From Euryarchaeota archaeon UBA171 (lineage in GTDB: Archaea > Thermoplasmatota > Poseidoniia > Poseidoniales > Thalassarchaeaceae), in the NCBI GenBank assembly GCA_002497295.1, contig DANO01000025.1, positions 53,316-117,315 on the forward strand: a stretch of DNA of 64,000 bases, read 5' to 3'. Of this stretch, positions 1 to 8,934 are shown piece by piece (the first letter of the stretch is position 1; every line of letters begins with the position of its first letter). Position numbers and translations under genes: made by a program. The notes beneath the pieces are model-generated. The model was not told the DNA's origin. It saw only the letters and a program-made list of their open reading frames with translations, and made no database searches.

Positions 1-33
1 GCTTCGCAGGTTCGAATCCTGTCCCCTGCACCA
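1..33 (+). tRNA. tRNA, 3' part only (identity not determinable)
   Basis: The first 33 bases fold as the end of a tRNA. T-stem 6-10 pairs with 18-22 around the loop TTCGAAT (11-17). Bases 23-29 (CCCCTGC) would be the 3' strand of the acceptor stem, A30 the discriminator, and 31-33 an encoded CCA. The anticodon lies outside the window, so the amino acid cannot be named. The 5' acceptor strand should read GCAGGGG just upstream. Confidence 0.8.
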
Positions 34-99
34 AATCAACTGGCCAATTTCAGCGAAAGCCGCCAACGGTTTGATGAAGTACCTGTAGTATGGGATATC

Positions 100-2175
100 G
101 TGGCGACCGGGGACAAGTCCTCTCGACTAGATCTGAATAAGGATGGCCGAGTAGGTCTTGGCGATGTTTCCCACATCGCCACTGAGGCTGAGAAAATACG
201 GCTTGATCGTGACCTCGATTCGATAAGAGAGAGAAGATTGGGAGATACCCGATTCTTTCGTTGGGCTGTCGAAGACTACGTACTTCTTTTCGGGGTCGTT
301 TTCGGCGGACTATTCGTGATACTTATCGCAGTTGCAAGTACTGGTTTGATATCTGGTGATTCGGTCGCCATTGACCAGACATTATCCAGAACCCCCTTGG
401 ACACAGGAGGGGAATGTATGGATAAGCAAGGCGAGATATGGCTATCAGTCTTCGAAGACCACCATGACCTACGTGCACGTTCGTATAATGTCCCGGATAA
501 TGATGTAGCAATACGAGTTATCTACTTGGATTCGAGCAATAACTTCTCTGAAGAGCTACAGAGCGGCCTGGGGGATCTGTCCGTAACAATCGACGGCGAG
601 GACATCATGATTGGCGAGCAATATGTACAAGTCTCAATTCATGAGATGCCCCCTGATTCGCAGGAGGAAGACAATCTATCGCAGATCGTTGAATCCTCCC
701 CTAAAATCTTCGATCAGGAATTTCGAATTGAAGTGGAGCATAAGAGTCGAGGAGGACTATTCTCTAGTGGAGAGGTAATCGACATCGACGTAGAAGAGAG
801 TGGCCCAAGAGCATGTATGACGCTCAAGAATCTCGGGGAATGGGGTTGGTTATTGATGGCCGCCGAATGGGCAGGAGGGAGAGAAACTGCCATGTTAACG
901 GGGGGAAGTGGCGGGGTGCCCGCCTGGTGGATGGCCTTTGTCTCATTAGGAATGTCAATCGTATTCCTATACATACAGTATCCCCTTATGCACAAAATGT
1001 ATCATCGTGAAGGTGAAGAAACACTGGATGCCAATCAGATTGAGCGACTGATCGTAAGGATTCTCGAGCATTCTCAAGACGAGGCCTCAATTGAGATTGA
1101 TTTCGAACGCCTCCGCATGCAAGAGCGTCCAATATCGATCGATGTCTTCGTCCCGTACGCATCGAAAAGTCAGAGCATCATGACCCTGACAGAAGTCCGC
1201 TCAATCTTGATGAGAGATCTGTTATCCGAATTCGCTATATTCGGTGAAATGCGGCCATTGCAGCTACGTGTCCAATCCACAGCCACAAACAAGTCGGAAG
1301 AATCGATATTCATGGATTCAAACCTCTCTCTGGAAGGGTTCGATCCATCGGCAATAGATGATGACTACAGGCCATTCTTTGATTCCATTTCCATAGTTGG
1401 TATGATTGAAGACTCTGCGAGACCAGTAATATCCGAGTTACTAGCCCAGTATGACTTGGCAGATGAAGGCACACTTGTATCTGCAGACAACCAGGCCGTT
1501 TTTGTGAGGATGATTTACAGGCCTTTGATGAGATTCAGCTACTTCTTCTTCCCGAGGAACTTCATAGAAATCGAGGAGAGCCTCTCTGAGCGCTTAGAAC
1601 ATGATCTCGCCGATCTCTTGAATGGAAGGAAGGTGATAGTCAGCGCCAGGAACCTAAGGCGGACTCTTGCAGACCAAGCAGTCGCAGGACGAGTCGAGCA
1701 AGGCGGCTCGAATTTCTCTGGGGAAGCACTTGTCGCCAAACAGCCCGGAATAACGGGAACACTCCTCCAGACTGTAGGGGGAGATATTCTTTCCAGTGTC
1801 GAATATGTGGCGCAGCGTAATCGGAAACGGATAGACAGGTATGGTTTCTGGGGCCTGATAGTATTCGTCTGGATCCCTTTCATGGCAAGTGGGGTATTAG
1901 TTGGTGCCATGCTGGGGCTTGTCGCGAGAATGAAATTTGAGCGAGTGCTCTTTGCATGCACTTTAGGCGGAACCGCAGCATCCATCACTTGGGCGTACAC
2001 AGCAAGAGGAATAATCGAATTCATGGAACGATACCAAGCTGAAGTTTTGATTCCTTTTTTGATAGGGCTAGTTTTCCTATTCACATTCTTCCATCTGAGG
2101 AGAAATAAAAGGCGGAGAAGAGAAGAACTCTTCAGGGAATCCATGGCATTCTTCAACCGGGTATCTCTAAATTAG
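100..2175 (+). CDS. Membrane protein with N-terminal EF-hand loop, function unknown
   Basis: A 691-residue membrane protein starting with GTG. Residues 11-22 match the 12-residue EF-hand calcium loop (D11, N13, D15, G16, D22), placed before the first membrane segment at about 61-82. A large, probably extracytoplasmic region follows (about 85-272), then a second membrane segment (275-295), a soluble region of about 280 residues without a recognised family, and three closely spaced C-terminal membrane segments (about 583-667) ending in an Arg/Lys-rich tail. I do not recognise the family. Calcium or metal binding is inferred from the loop alone. The gene follows the tRNA and precedes an ABC exporter on the same strand, but a 50-bp gap with TATA-like sequence suggests the exporter has its own promoter. 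Confidence 0.85.
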   Translation: MATGDKSSRLDLNKDGRVGLGDVSHIATEAEKIRLDRDLDSIRERRLGDTRFFRWAVEDYVLLFGVVFGGLFVILIAVASTGLISGDSVAIDQTLSRTPLDTGGECMDKQGEIWLSVFEDHHDLRARSYNVPDNDVAIRVIYLDSSNNFSEELQSGLGDLSVTIDGEDIMIGEQYVQVSIHEMPPDSQEEDNLSQIVESSPKIFDQEFRIEVEHKSRGGLFSSGEVIDIDVEESGPRACMTLKNLGEWGWLLMAAEWAGGRETAMLTGGSGGVPAWWMAFVSLGMSIVFLYIQYPLMHKMYHREGEETLDANQIERLIVRILEHSQDEASIEIDFERLRMQERPISIDVFVPYASKSQSIMTLTEVRSILMRDLLSEFAIFGEMRPLQLRVQSTATNKSEESIFMDSNLSLEGFDPSAIDDDYRPFFDSISIVGMIEDSARPVISELLAQYDLADEGTLVSADNQAVFVRMIYRPLMRFSYFFFPRNFIEIEESLSERLEHDLADLLNGRKVIVSARNLRRTLADQAVAGRVEQGGSNFSGEALVAKQPGITGTLLQTVGGDILSSVEYVAQRNRKRIDRYGFWGLIVFVWIPFMASGVLVGAMLGLVARMKFERVLFACTLGGTAASITWAYTARGIIEFMERYQAEVLIPFLIGLVFLFTFFHLRRNKRRRREELFRESMAFFNRVSLN

Positions 2176-2191
2176 TAAATTTTTGAAAGCG

Positions 2192-2202
2192 ATAGTAAAT
2201 TA
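2192..2202 (+). promoter_or_regulatory. Candidate TATA box for the ABC exporter operon
   Basis: An A/T-rich element (ATAGTAAATTA) lies about 28 bp before the ATG at 2226. That spacing would give a nearly leaderless transcript, as at several other genes in the window. Inferred from position and composition only. Confidence 0.4.
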
Positions 2203-2225
2203 GGCCCCCACGTGCCCATTAAGGC

Positions 2226-3032
2226 ATGGCCCTAGTAGACATAAAATCACTTGAGCGGCATTACGTTATGCCGTCAGGGACCGTGAAAGCTCTTGACGGG
2301 GTCGACTTGGAGATAAAAGAAGGTGAGAGGATAATTCTCCTTGGACCTTCTGGGTCTGGGAAGTCCACCTTGCTCAATTGCCTCTCTGCATTGGACACAC
2401 CAACAGGAGGTTCCTACGAATTCGCGGGCAAGGAGGTACCCAGGGCTTCGGCATTGGGGCCTAAGTTGTGGGAAAAAATATCCTCAATTCAATGGAATCC
2501 CCTTACCCTTGTGCCGCCACTTCGATTTTTGTTTTACCCTATTGATTATTTCACCCATTCTAGGCCTGAGTCGAAGGCTAGCGAACAGATGACTCGGTTT
2601 AGGAGGGACAATATTGGGTATGTATTCCAATTCTTCAATTTACTACAAGATCTAACAGTTCTTGAGAATATCCTGCTTATTCAGGAGTTAGCAGATGGAA
2701 GGGATGAGGAGCGAGCACGACATCTTCTCAAAATAGTAGGATTAGAGGCTGAAGTTAACAGATTTCCAGCAGAGATCAGTGGGGGCCAACAACAGAGAGT
2801 CGCAATTGCTCGCAGCCTCGCCAAGAGTCCAAGGCTGCTGCTGGGAGATGAGTTGACAGGAAATCTTGATTCAAAGACTTCAACCATGGTGATGGAAGTC
2901 CTTGTCAAGGCATGTGAGGCGGAACGGATAACCTGTGTTTTGGTGACTCATGATGAATCATTGATTGAATTCGCTACAAGAGTAATTAGGATTGACAGTG
3001 GAAAAATAATTTCCGATGAGATTGTTGAATGA
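2226..3032 (+). CDS. ABC transporter ATP-binding protein (LolD/MacB type)
   Basis: ATPase of an exporter-type ABC system, expected to work with the FtsX-like permease encoded just downstream. Walker A is GPSGSGKST at 40-48, the Q-loop Gln is about 135, the signature is SGGQQQ at 185-190, Walker B ends in LLLGDE with catalytic E209, and the H-loop His is 242. At 268 residues it exceeds the usual 220-230 of LolD/MacB ATPases because of about 50 extra residues between Walker A and the Q-loop (about 73-122), rich in aromatic and hydrophobic residues. The stop overlaps the permease start, so the two are translated together. The substrate is unknown; this family handles lipoproteins, lipids or peptides or drives mechanotransmission. 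Confidence 0.92.
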   Translation: MALVDIKSLERHYVMPSGTVKALDGVDLEIKEGERIILLGPSGSGKSTLLNCLSALDTPTGGSYEFAGKEVPRASALGPKLWEKISSIQWNPLTLVPPLRFLFYPIDYFTHSRPESKASEQMTRFRRDNIGYVFQFFNLLQDLTVLENILLIQELADGRDEERARHLLKIVGLEAEVNRFPAEISGGQQQRVAIARSLAKSPRLLLGDELTGNLDSKTSTMVMEVLVKACEAERITCVLVTHDESLIEFATRVIRIDSGKIISDEIVE

Positions 3033-5490
3033 GGCGGGATTCTTGTTTGGATTACTAACAAAGCGTTTGGCACGAAGCCTTTGGCGCACAAAGATACGAC
3101 TTTTTGCAGTAGTAATCATGGTGATGGTCGGCGTTTTCGCAGGCATATCTTTTGCAGCATACGCTCATACCGCATCAAGCATGTACGATGATATCTATGC
3201 AGATACAGATAATGGAGTGAATCTTGCAGATATATGGGTGGAAAATCCCGGATCGACATGGAATGGAAGCGCTGCTGACTCTATTTGTGATGAAATTGAA
3301 GCCCAATGGCCGGATTCAGATTTGTCACTAAACGAATGCGAGCCTCGTCTGAAACTAGACGGCGTCATGTTCCACATCAGCGATGACGGCCAAGAATCCA
3401 TCATTCCTGCAGTTTGGCACGGAATCGATCAAGGGCATGTCGACAGAGTTTGGTTTCCCGATCATGAATGCTGCTCAGGGGTGATGCCCAGCGCAATTGA
3501 TGAGATAGTTGTGGATGTGAGGGTGGCTGAAGGAATGGATGTTGGAATTGGCGATAGCATCACCATAGGCGCAGGATTCGGCAGTATGAATTACAGTGTC
3601 GTCGGCATAGGGTTCCACCCAAATCACCTGTATTACGCTCAGAGCGGGTCACTATTCCCCGCAGATCCTGGAACATTTGCTACTGGATACTTGACGGCCG
3701 GGGGCCTCGAGAAGTTAGCGAATCTCAGCGTTGGATCAGCAAATCTCCTACTCATTGACATAGTCGGAACTCCGGAATATGACTTGCAATCGACAACCGA
3801 TATCGAAGGCGAAGAAACCATCTTCGTCATTGATGAAATTGACTCTATTTTACAAGATATCCAAGACTCTCCCTCTCTGGTATACAGCCGCTCCGGAGTT
3901 GAATCAGTAGAATTTCTTCGTGCTGATGCGGAAAGTGCAATGGAGATTTATGTGCCAGTTACAGCTATGATTGCAATAGTTGCTGGAATAACCATTTTCT
4001 TGAGCCTTCAAAGGCTGGTGCAGTCCCAAGCTAGAGAGATTGCGATACTTAGGACCCTCGGAATTCCAAGAAACGTCATAATTCCAGGATATATCCTAAT
4101 GCCGATAATAATCGGTTTGGTAGGCTGTCTTTTAGGAGGGATATTTGGAATATTATTCGGCGCCCCATCTATGTTAGGCATCTATGAAGGGGTGCTGGGA
4201 ATACCAATTATCGAATCTGCAGATATCAACCCAATCTTGCTGCAAATATCCGGGATTGCCATGCTAATAGTTCTGTTTTCTGGCATTCTCCCAGCTATAC
4301 AGGCTTCCAGGCTGCAGCCTCTAGAGATTATGCGCGGACAACATCAGATTAGACTGTCATCCAGGATGCTACAGAGGTTGACTTCCAGACTTCCTTCCAC
4401 CGTGGGCCTAACAATCCGATCTAGCATAAGGAAGCCAGCCAGACTAGCCTTCACGTTCTTCGCTGTCGGCCTGTCAATGCTAATTTTCGGAAGTATGACG
4501 TTGATGATGGGCACCATGGAAGATGCGATAGTTGGCAATGTCGAGGACAACCAAAACTGGGATGCTGAAGTTGCAGTTCCCCTTGGGGGAGAGGTAGCGG
4601 TTAGCGAATGGGCTGAAGAGAGGGGTGCAAACTACGAGTTGAAGTTGGCGTTCCCGGCCAACCCGGAGGGAGATGCGAGGTATCTATCAGCCAATGGATT
4701 GGACTCAATATCAACCAATGACAATTCTATGGTAGTTTTAAATCTCAAAGAAGGATCACTACCTGCGGCCAATTCTGAAATTACCCAGGTTCTTGTGGAT
4801 GAGGGGCTGCAGCACTTCCTAGATTGGCAAGTCGGTCAAAATCAGACAATCATGTTCGGCGCCACTCCAATGAATATTGAGATAACAGGAATCACTAGGG
4901 GAGAAATATCGAGAACCATATATCTCCATCGGCAGGACTTGATTCCCGTGGTGGGGATGGAGGCGACCTCTGTTTTGATTGAACTGCCACAAGGGGTGGA
5001 AGTCGACAGCGAATTGGGCGAAATTTCACTCGGAGTGACTCAAAAAGAGGACTTAATCTCAACTTTCGAGTCTCTTCTCGAACAACAACAGGCAATTTTC
5101 AACTCCGTCTTAGCGCTCGGAATTATAATCGCGATTGTCGTTTTATTCAATACGCTGATTATGAATCTTGCAGAACGAGATTTTGAGATAGCCACACTAC
5201 GGGTGCTTGGCGCCCCAATCAACAAAATTGGAGGGATGATGCTTGGCGAACATATCGCCATTGGTCTAATTGGCGGAATCCTGGCCACTGGATTCACAAT
5301 CATTGGCACCCAGGCCTTAGTTTCTACATTCATACAATGGGCCTTTTATCTGACTGTCAGCCTTGATTTCATGATCATAGCGCAACTTATTGGCATCGTT
5401 GTTTTCATATCCGTAATGCTCACACCCTTCGGAATGTGGCGAATTAGTAGGTTAGATCTCGTCGAGAAAGTCAAAGACCTATCTCAGTGA
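3016..5490 (+). CDS. ABC transporter permease, two FtsX domains
   Basis: An 824-residue permease that would pair with the preceding ATPase. One membrane segment lies near the N terminus (about 29-49), followed by a long extracytoplasmic MacB_PCD-like region to about 310. The first three-helix FtsX domain (about 313-440) contains the coupling-type motif REIAILRTLGIP. The layout then repeats: a membrane segment near 475, another external region, and a second FtsX domain (about 690-815) with DFEIATLRVLGAP. This duplicated form joins two MacB-like halves in one chain, so a single polypeptide could form the complete pore. The start overlaps the ATPase gene by 17 bp. Substrate not predictable. Confidence 0.9.
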   Translation: MRLLNEAGFLFGLLTKRLARSLWRTKIRLFAVVIMVMVGVFAGISFAAYAHTASSMYDDIYADTDNGVNLADIWVENPGSTWNGSAADSICDEIEAQWPDSDLSLNECEPRLKLDGVMFHISDDGQESIIPAVWHGIDQGHVDRVWFPDHECCSGVMPSAIDEIVVDVRVAEGMDVGIGDSITIGAGFGSMNYSVVGIGFHPNHLYYAQSGSLFPADPGTFATGYLTAGGLEKLANLSVGSANLLLIDIVGTPEYDLQSTTDIEGEETIFVIDEIDSILQDIQDSPSLVYSRSGVESVEFLRADAESAMEIYVPVTAMIAIVAGITIFLSLQRLVQSQAREIAILRTLGIPRNVIIPGYILMPIIIGLVGCLLGGIFGILFGAPSMLGIYEGVLGIPIIESADINPILLQISGIAMLIVLFSGILPAIQASRLQPLEIMRGQHQIRLSSRMLQRLTSRLPSTVGLTIRSSIRKPARLAFTFFAVGLSMLIFGSMTLMMGTMEDAIVGNVEDNQNWDAEVAVPLGGEVAVSEWAEERGANYELKLAFPANPEGDARYLSANGLDSISTNDNSMVVLNLKEGSLPAANSEITQVLVDEGLQHFLDWQVGQNQTIMFGATPMNIEITGITRGEISRTIYLHRQDLIPVVGMEATSVLIELPQGVEVDSELGEISLGVTQKEDLISTFESLLEQQQAIFNSVLALGIIIAIVVLFNTLIMNLAERDFEIATLRVLGAPINKIGGMMLGEHIAIGLIGGILATGFTIIGTQALVSTFIQWAFYLTVSLDFMIIAQLIGIVVFISVMLTPFGMWRISRLDLVEKVKDLSQ

Positions 5491-5499
5491 GCCCACTCT

Positions 5500-6285
5500 A
5501 TGCGGGTTGTTACCTGGAACCTGAACGGCATTCGAGCCGCTCATAGAAAGGGACTTGATGATTTCATTGAGAAGATTGACGCTGACATCATGCTATTCCA
5601 AGAGGTTAGGGCGCTGCCTGAACAGATGCCAAAGGAATGGTCCGAGCCAGAGGGGTATGAGTTGATCTGGCATCCAGCGGACAAGAAAGGATATTCTGGA
5701 GTCATGTCATGCTCAAGAATCGAAATGAAAGAGATTGAAAGAGGGATTGATACCAATTTGGATGGCACTAGGGACCCGGAAGGTAGGGTTTTGGTAACAA
5801 AGCATGGTAATCTGAGCTGCATCAACATGTATCTTCCAAATGGCTCTGCGAGGCAGGAGCGTCAAAACTACAAAGATCAATGGCTCGAAGATATGCTTGA
5901 TTGGAGTAGGAAATTTGCCGAATCAAAGGAACCCGCACTACTTTGTGGAGATTTGAACATAGCTCACACTGAGAACGATATCTGGGATCCGAAAGGAAAC
6001 AAGAGGACATCCGGATTCCTTGGCCATGAGAGGCAATGGTTCGATAGACTGATCGACATCGGTTGGGATGATTTACTAAGAAATCACCTCGGGCCAATAA
6101 AAGGGCCCTACTCATGGTGGTCTAACAGGGGTCGGGCCAGAGAGCTCGACAGAGGGTGGAGAATCGACTACATTCTCGCCAATCCTGCAGCCTCAGAAAC
6201 CTTCATCTCGGCGGAGATAATACGGGAAGGCGGCCTTACGGTTTCAGATCACGCACCAGTAGTTGCAGATTTTTCAGACGAATAG
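5500..6285 (+). CDS. xth: Exodeoxyribonuclease III / AP endonuclease
   Basis: A 261-residue member of the Mg-dependent exonuclease III family, which cuts DNA at abasic sites and trims 3' ends in base-excision repair. The motifs appear in the expected order: WNLNG (N7), FQEVR (E35), the GDLN block (D151, N153) and the C-terminal SDHAP (D250, H251). The length equals that of E. coli XthA. It starts 10 bp after the permease stop. An endonuclease III gene (43479-44126) elsewhere in the window would supply the glycosylase side of the same pathway. Confidence 0.95.
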   Translation: MRVVTWNLNGIRAAHRKGLDDFIEKIDADIMLFQEVRALPEQMPKEWSEPEGYELIWHPADKKGYSGVMSCSRIEMKEIERGIDTNLDGTRDPEGRVLVTKHGNLSCINMYLPNGSARQERQNYKDQWLEDMLDWSRKFAESKEPALLCGDLNIAHTENDIWDPKGNKRTSGFLGHERQWFDRLIDIGWDDLLRNHLGPIKGPYSWWSNRGRARELDRGWRIDYILANPAASETFISAEIIREGGLTVSDHAPVVADFSDE

Positions 6286-6321
6286 CAGAGATTCAAACGC
6301 ATCGGCCTGTTAGTTCACTAC

Positions 6322-7116
6322 ATGGCAGATGAGGTCAACGACGCTCTCTCATCGCTGTTGCCGGGTGGCAGAGGCGTTTGGATTCCCATGGATCACGGTT
6401 TAAGTTCGTATCCGGTGGAAGGTCTCAATGACATCGATTCAGCCGTGGATGATTGTATATCTGCAGGCGTCGACGCGATTGTCCTTCAGAAAGGAGTACT
6501 TTCCCATCAATTATCGAGAACACTATGGAAAAATTTCGTAATGCACGTATCAGCGTCTACGATACACGGCGGGGAAAATGCGGATAGAAAGATGCTCGTT
6601 GGAACTGCAAAGGAGGCCCATAGGAGAGGCGCAAGTGCTCTCTCTTGCCAAATAAATCTCGGAGATAGAAGAGAATACGAGATGGTGGAATCTGCAGGTG
6701 CCCTCACTACTTCTGCATTGAAATATGCATTACCGGTTCTAGGGATGGTATACCCAAGAGGTCCAAACTTAGTCCTAAGTGAGGGGGATGCGACCAATGG
6801 TGTTGCACATGCAGCTCGCATGGCATGGGAATTGGGATGTCATGTGGCTAAGGTACCGTGGACCGGAGACGCCGCGTCCTTCGCAGAGGTCTGCTCCGGC
6901 GTCCCCATTCCGGTATTAATCGCCGGCGGCCCCAGAAGCAATTCATTCATCCAGACACTTGAAATCGTGGAAAGCGCGATATCATCAGGAGCTTCTGGAG
7001 TCTGCATGGGTCGACAAGTCTTCTCCTCATCCAATCGGATTGACCGGATCAAAGCTCTCAGAGCAATTGTGCATGAAGGCGCAACCGCTGATCAGGCTTC
7101 CACATTGCTGGAGTGA
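6322..7116 (+). CDS. 2-amino-3,7-dideoxy-D-threo-hept-6-ulosonate synthase (ADH synthase)
   Basis: A class I aldolase of the DhnA/LsrF fold that makes the seven-carbon precursor of dehydroquinate in the archaeal route that bypasses DAHP. The DHG motif is at 24-26, the proton-donor Tyr in MVYPRG is Y144, and the likely Schiff-base lysine is K177 (HVAKVPW). Sequence alone cannot separate ADH synthase from fructose-bisphosphate aldolase of the same family, but the next three genes are 3-dehydroquinate synthase II, shikimate kinase and chorismate synthase, which makes the ADH assignment strong. It ends 7 bp before the next start. Confidence 0.88.
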   Translation: MADEVNDALSSLLPGGRGVWIPMDHGLSSYPVEGLNDIDSAVDDCISAGVDAIVLQKGVLSHQLSRTLWKNFVMHVSASTIHGGENADRKMLVGTAKEAHRRGASALSCQINLGDRREYEMVESAGALTTSALKYALPVLGMVYPRGPNLVLSEGDATNGVAHAARMAWELGCHVAKVPWTGDAASFAEVCSGVPIPVLIAGGPRSNSFIQTLEIVESAISSGASGVCMGRQVFSSSNRIDRIKALRAIVHEGATADQASTLLE

Positions 7117-7123
7117 ATGGCGC

Positions 7124-8080
7124 ATGGATTTGTGGCTGGACATCTCGACCCTCGAATCTGAGAGGGAAATCAATCAAGAATTCCAAGATCAGTTCGACAG
7201 ACTTTGGACTGGCTCTTCAAGTGACGTGGCAGTCGTGCAACTCGATGATTTTAGGGGCCAAGAAGAAGCGAAGTCATTGATCGGCATGGTTGAATGGATT
7301 CTTGTCCGATGCTCTGATTGGACAATGATACCATTGGAGAATATCATCGCTGCAGCATCTGGATCTGGAACTAAGATTGCAGCTTCGATTTCGAAGGAAA
7401 TCGAGCTCAACGGCGTAGCCTTTGCCTTACAACACGGGGTCGATGCAATGGTAGTGCCATTTGAACCAAGGATCATCAGTGCCGCGAAGAAAATCGCCGG
7501 AGAGAAACCATCTAAATATGCAGAATCAACCCACTCAGAAGCACATCTTTCATTTGCAGAAGTGACATCAATACAATCTGGTGGAGTTGGAGAACGAGTT
7601 TGCGTAGATTTGACGGAAAGGCTCGATTTAGGAGAAGGCATGTTGATTGGATCAGCAGCCAATGCAATGGCCATGATACACGGAGAGACCATTCCATCCG
7701 AGTATGTCCCAACCCGTCCATTTAGGGTGAATGCTGGCGCAGTACACGCATATTGCTTGATGGCCGACGGCTCCACAAGATACCTTAGTGAGCTTGAAGT
7801 AGGATATGAGGTAGCTGTAGTAAGTTCGGAAGGAAAATTACGCCCAGCTACAATCGGCCGTCTAAAAATCGAGAGAAGGCCATTCCTGATCATTCATTTT
7901 TCATCAGGACACGATGTTGGACAGATACTTGTTCAGCAGGCAGAGACAGTTCGTCTAGTCAAACCAGAGGGCCATGTAAGCGTAACATCGCTAAAGGCAG
8001 GCGACAAGATACTCATTCGGGGCGATTCAGGCATGCGCCATGTGGGTCTTGAGTTGGCAGGGGAGATGAATGAAAGATGA
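7124..8080 (+). CDS. 3-dehydroquinate synthase II (archaeal type)
   Basis: Converts ADH to 3-dehydroquinate by NAD-dependent oxidative deamination and cyclisation, the second step of the archaeal aromatic pathway. The open frame extends back to 6959, but the ATG at 7124 (MDLWLDIS) fits the spacing to the upstream stop at 7116 and gives 318 residues, normal for the family. Typical features include an N-terminal block on a single acidic strand, the segment GEGMLIGSAANAMAMIHGE and the NAGAVHAYC block. It overlaps the shikimate kinase start by 4 bp (ATGA), indicating translational coupling. Confidence 0.9.
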   Translation: MDLWLDISTLESEREINQEFQDQFDRLWTGSSSDVAVVQLDDFRGQEEAKSLIGMVEWILVRCSDWTMIPLENIIAAASGSGTKIAASISKEIELNGVAFALQHGVDAMVVPFEPRIISAAKKIAGEKPSKYAESTHSEAHLSFAEVTSIQSGGVGERVCVDLTERLDLGEGMLIGSAANAMAMIHGETIPSEYVPTRPFRVNAGAVHAYCLMADGSTRYLSELEVGYEVAVVSSEGKLRPATIGRLKIERRPFLIIHFSSGHDVGQILVQQAETVRLVKPEGHVSVTSLKAGDKILIRGDSGMRHVGLELAGEMNER

Positions 8081-8934
8081 ATTCTGAAGACCCCACGCGC
8101 GCCTATGGGGGCATCAGTATCCTCCATGCAGCCGGTTGTGGTTGGGGCTGTACAATTCCGCTGGAATTAACCAGCGAGGCCTTCGCGGCCGACTCATGGC
8201 CCAATACCGACCAGGATCCACACATGTTGTTGCCACAATTACGCCCCTCCCTCATGGACGTAACTGGGTTTGATGTTGGAAAATCGTTCTTTTTCGGAAT
8301 AAGGAGTAACATACCCTCGTCCATGGGGTTGAAGTCTTCATCAGCAGCATCAGTCAGCGCAGTCAGATTCGCGGCAACAATGCACGACATATCCCTTTCA
8401 GACTCGGAGATCGTCCAAGTAGCAACTAAGATGCAACTTAGTGCAGGATGTTCGATGACTGGGTCATTCGACGATACATGGTCAGCATTAGGTAAGACGG
8501 CGGCGGTCATCCGCACTGATTCTTCAAATCCGTCTGAGCCAGTAGCCTTGGTTGATATTGAATCGAGTATGTGCACATTATTGCTTAGGGGGATAAGGAA
8601 ATCAACTCCTGAAAAGTCGGATTTCTATGTAAATAGATCAAAATTCAAGACGGCTAGAAATTATTTGATGTCTGGAGATATCCGAAGGGCAATGAGAGAA
8701 AATGCAGATGCAGTTGCGCTGTCGACAGGCGATGGACTTGCAACTGAGATTATTGATAGACTGTTTTCTTTGGATTACACTGCTAATATATCGGGTTCTG
8801 GGCCTGCCATAGCCGTGTTACACGAAGAAGATCAGACAAGTCATCTTTCTGAGGTTCTAGGGGAACACGGGCCAACAATCACTACGAACGTTGTTCATGA
8901 CCCCTGCCAAATGGGGGGAATACTGTGGGCATGA
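8077..8934 (+). CDS. aroK: Shikimate kinase, archaeal GHMP type
   Basis: Phosphorylates shikimate with ATP. This is the archaeal form related to homoserine and mevalonate kinases, not the bacterial P-loop AroK. The GHMP ATP-binding motif IPSSMGLKSSSA lies at about 83-94 and a glycine-rich C-terminal motif (ISGSGPAIAVL) is near 245. At 285 residues it has normal family length. It starts within the previous gene (ATGA) and ends in a 4-bp overlap with chorismate synthase, so the cluster is one operon. Dehydroquinase, shikimate dehydrogenase and EPSP synthase are not in the window. Confidence 0.9.
   Translation: MNSEDPTRAYGGISILHAAGCGWGCTIPLELTSEAFAADSWPNTDQDPHMLLPQLRPSLMDVTGFDVGKSFFFGIRSNIPSSMGLKSSSAASVSAVRFAATMHDISLSDSEIVQVATKMQLSAGCSMTGSFDDTWSALGKTAAVIRTDSSNPSEPVALVDIESSMCTLLLRGIRKSTPEKSDFYVNRSKFKTARNYLMSGDIRRAMRENADAVALSTGDGLATEIIDRLFSLDYTANISGSGPAIAVLHEEDQTSHLSEVLGEHGPTITTNVVHDPCQMGGILWA

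Noticed and set aside
1539..2156. A 205-residue frame on the minus strand
   Set aside because: It lies wholly inside the EF-hand protein gene, has no family motif and shows the Lys/Ser/Arg-rich composition of an antisense shadow.
7189..7893. A 234-residue minus-strand frame
   Set aside because: It is antisense to 3-dehydroquinate synthase II, whose family match is clear.
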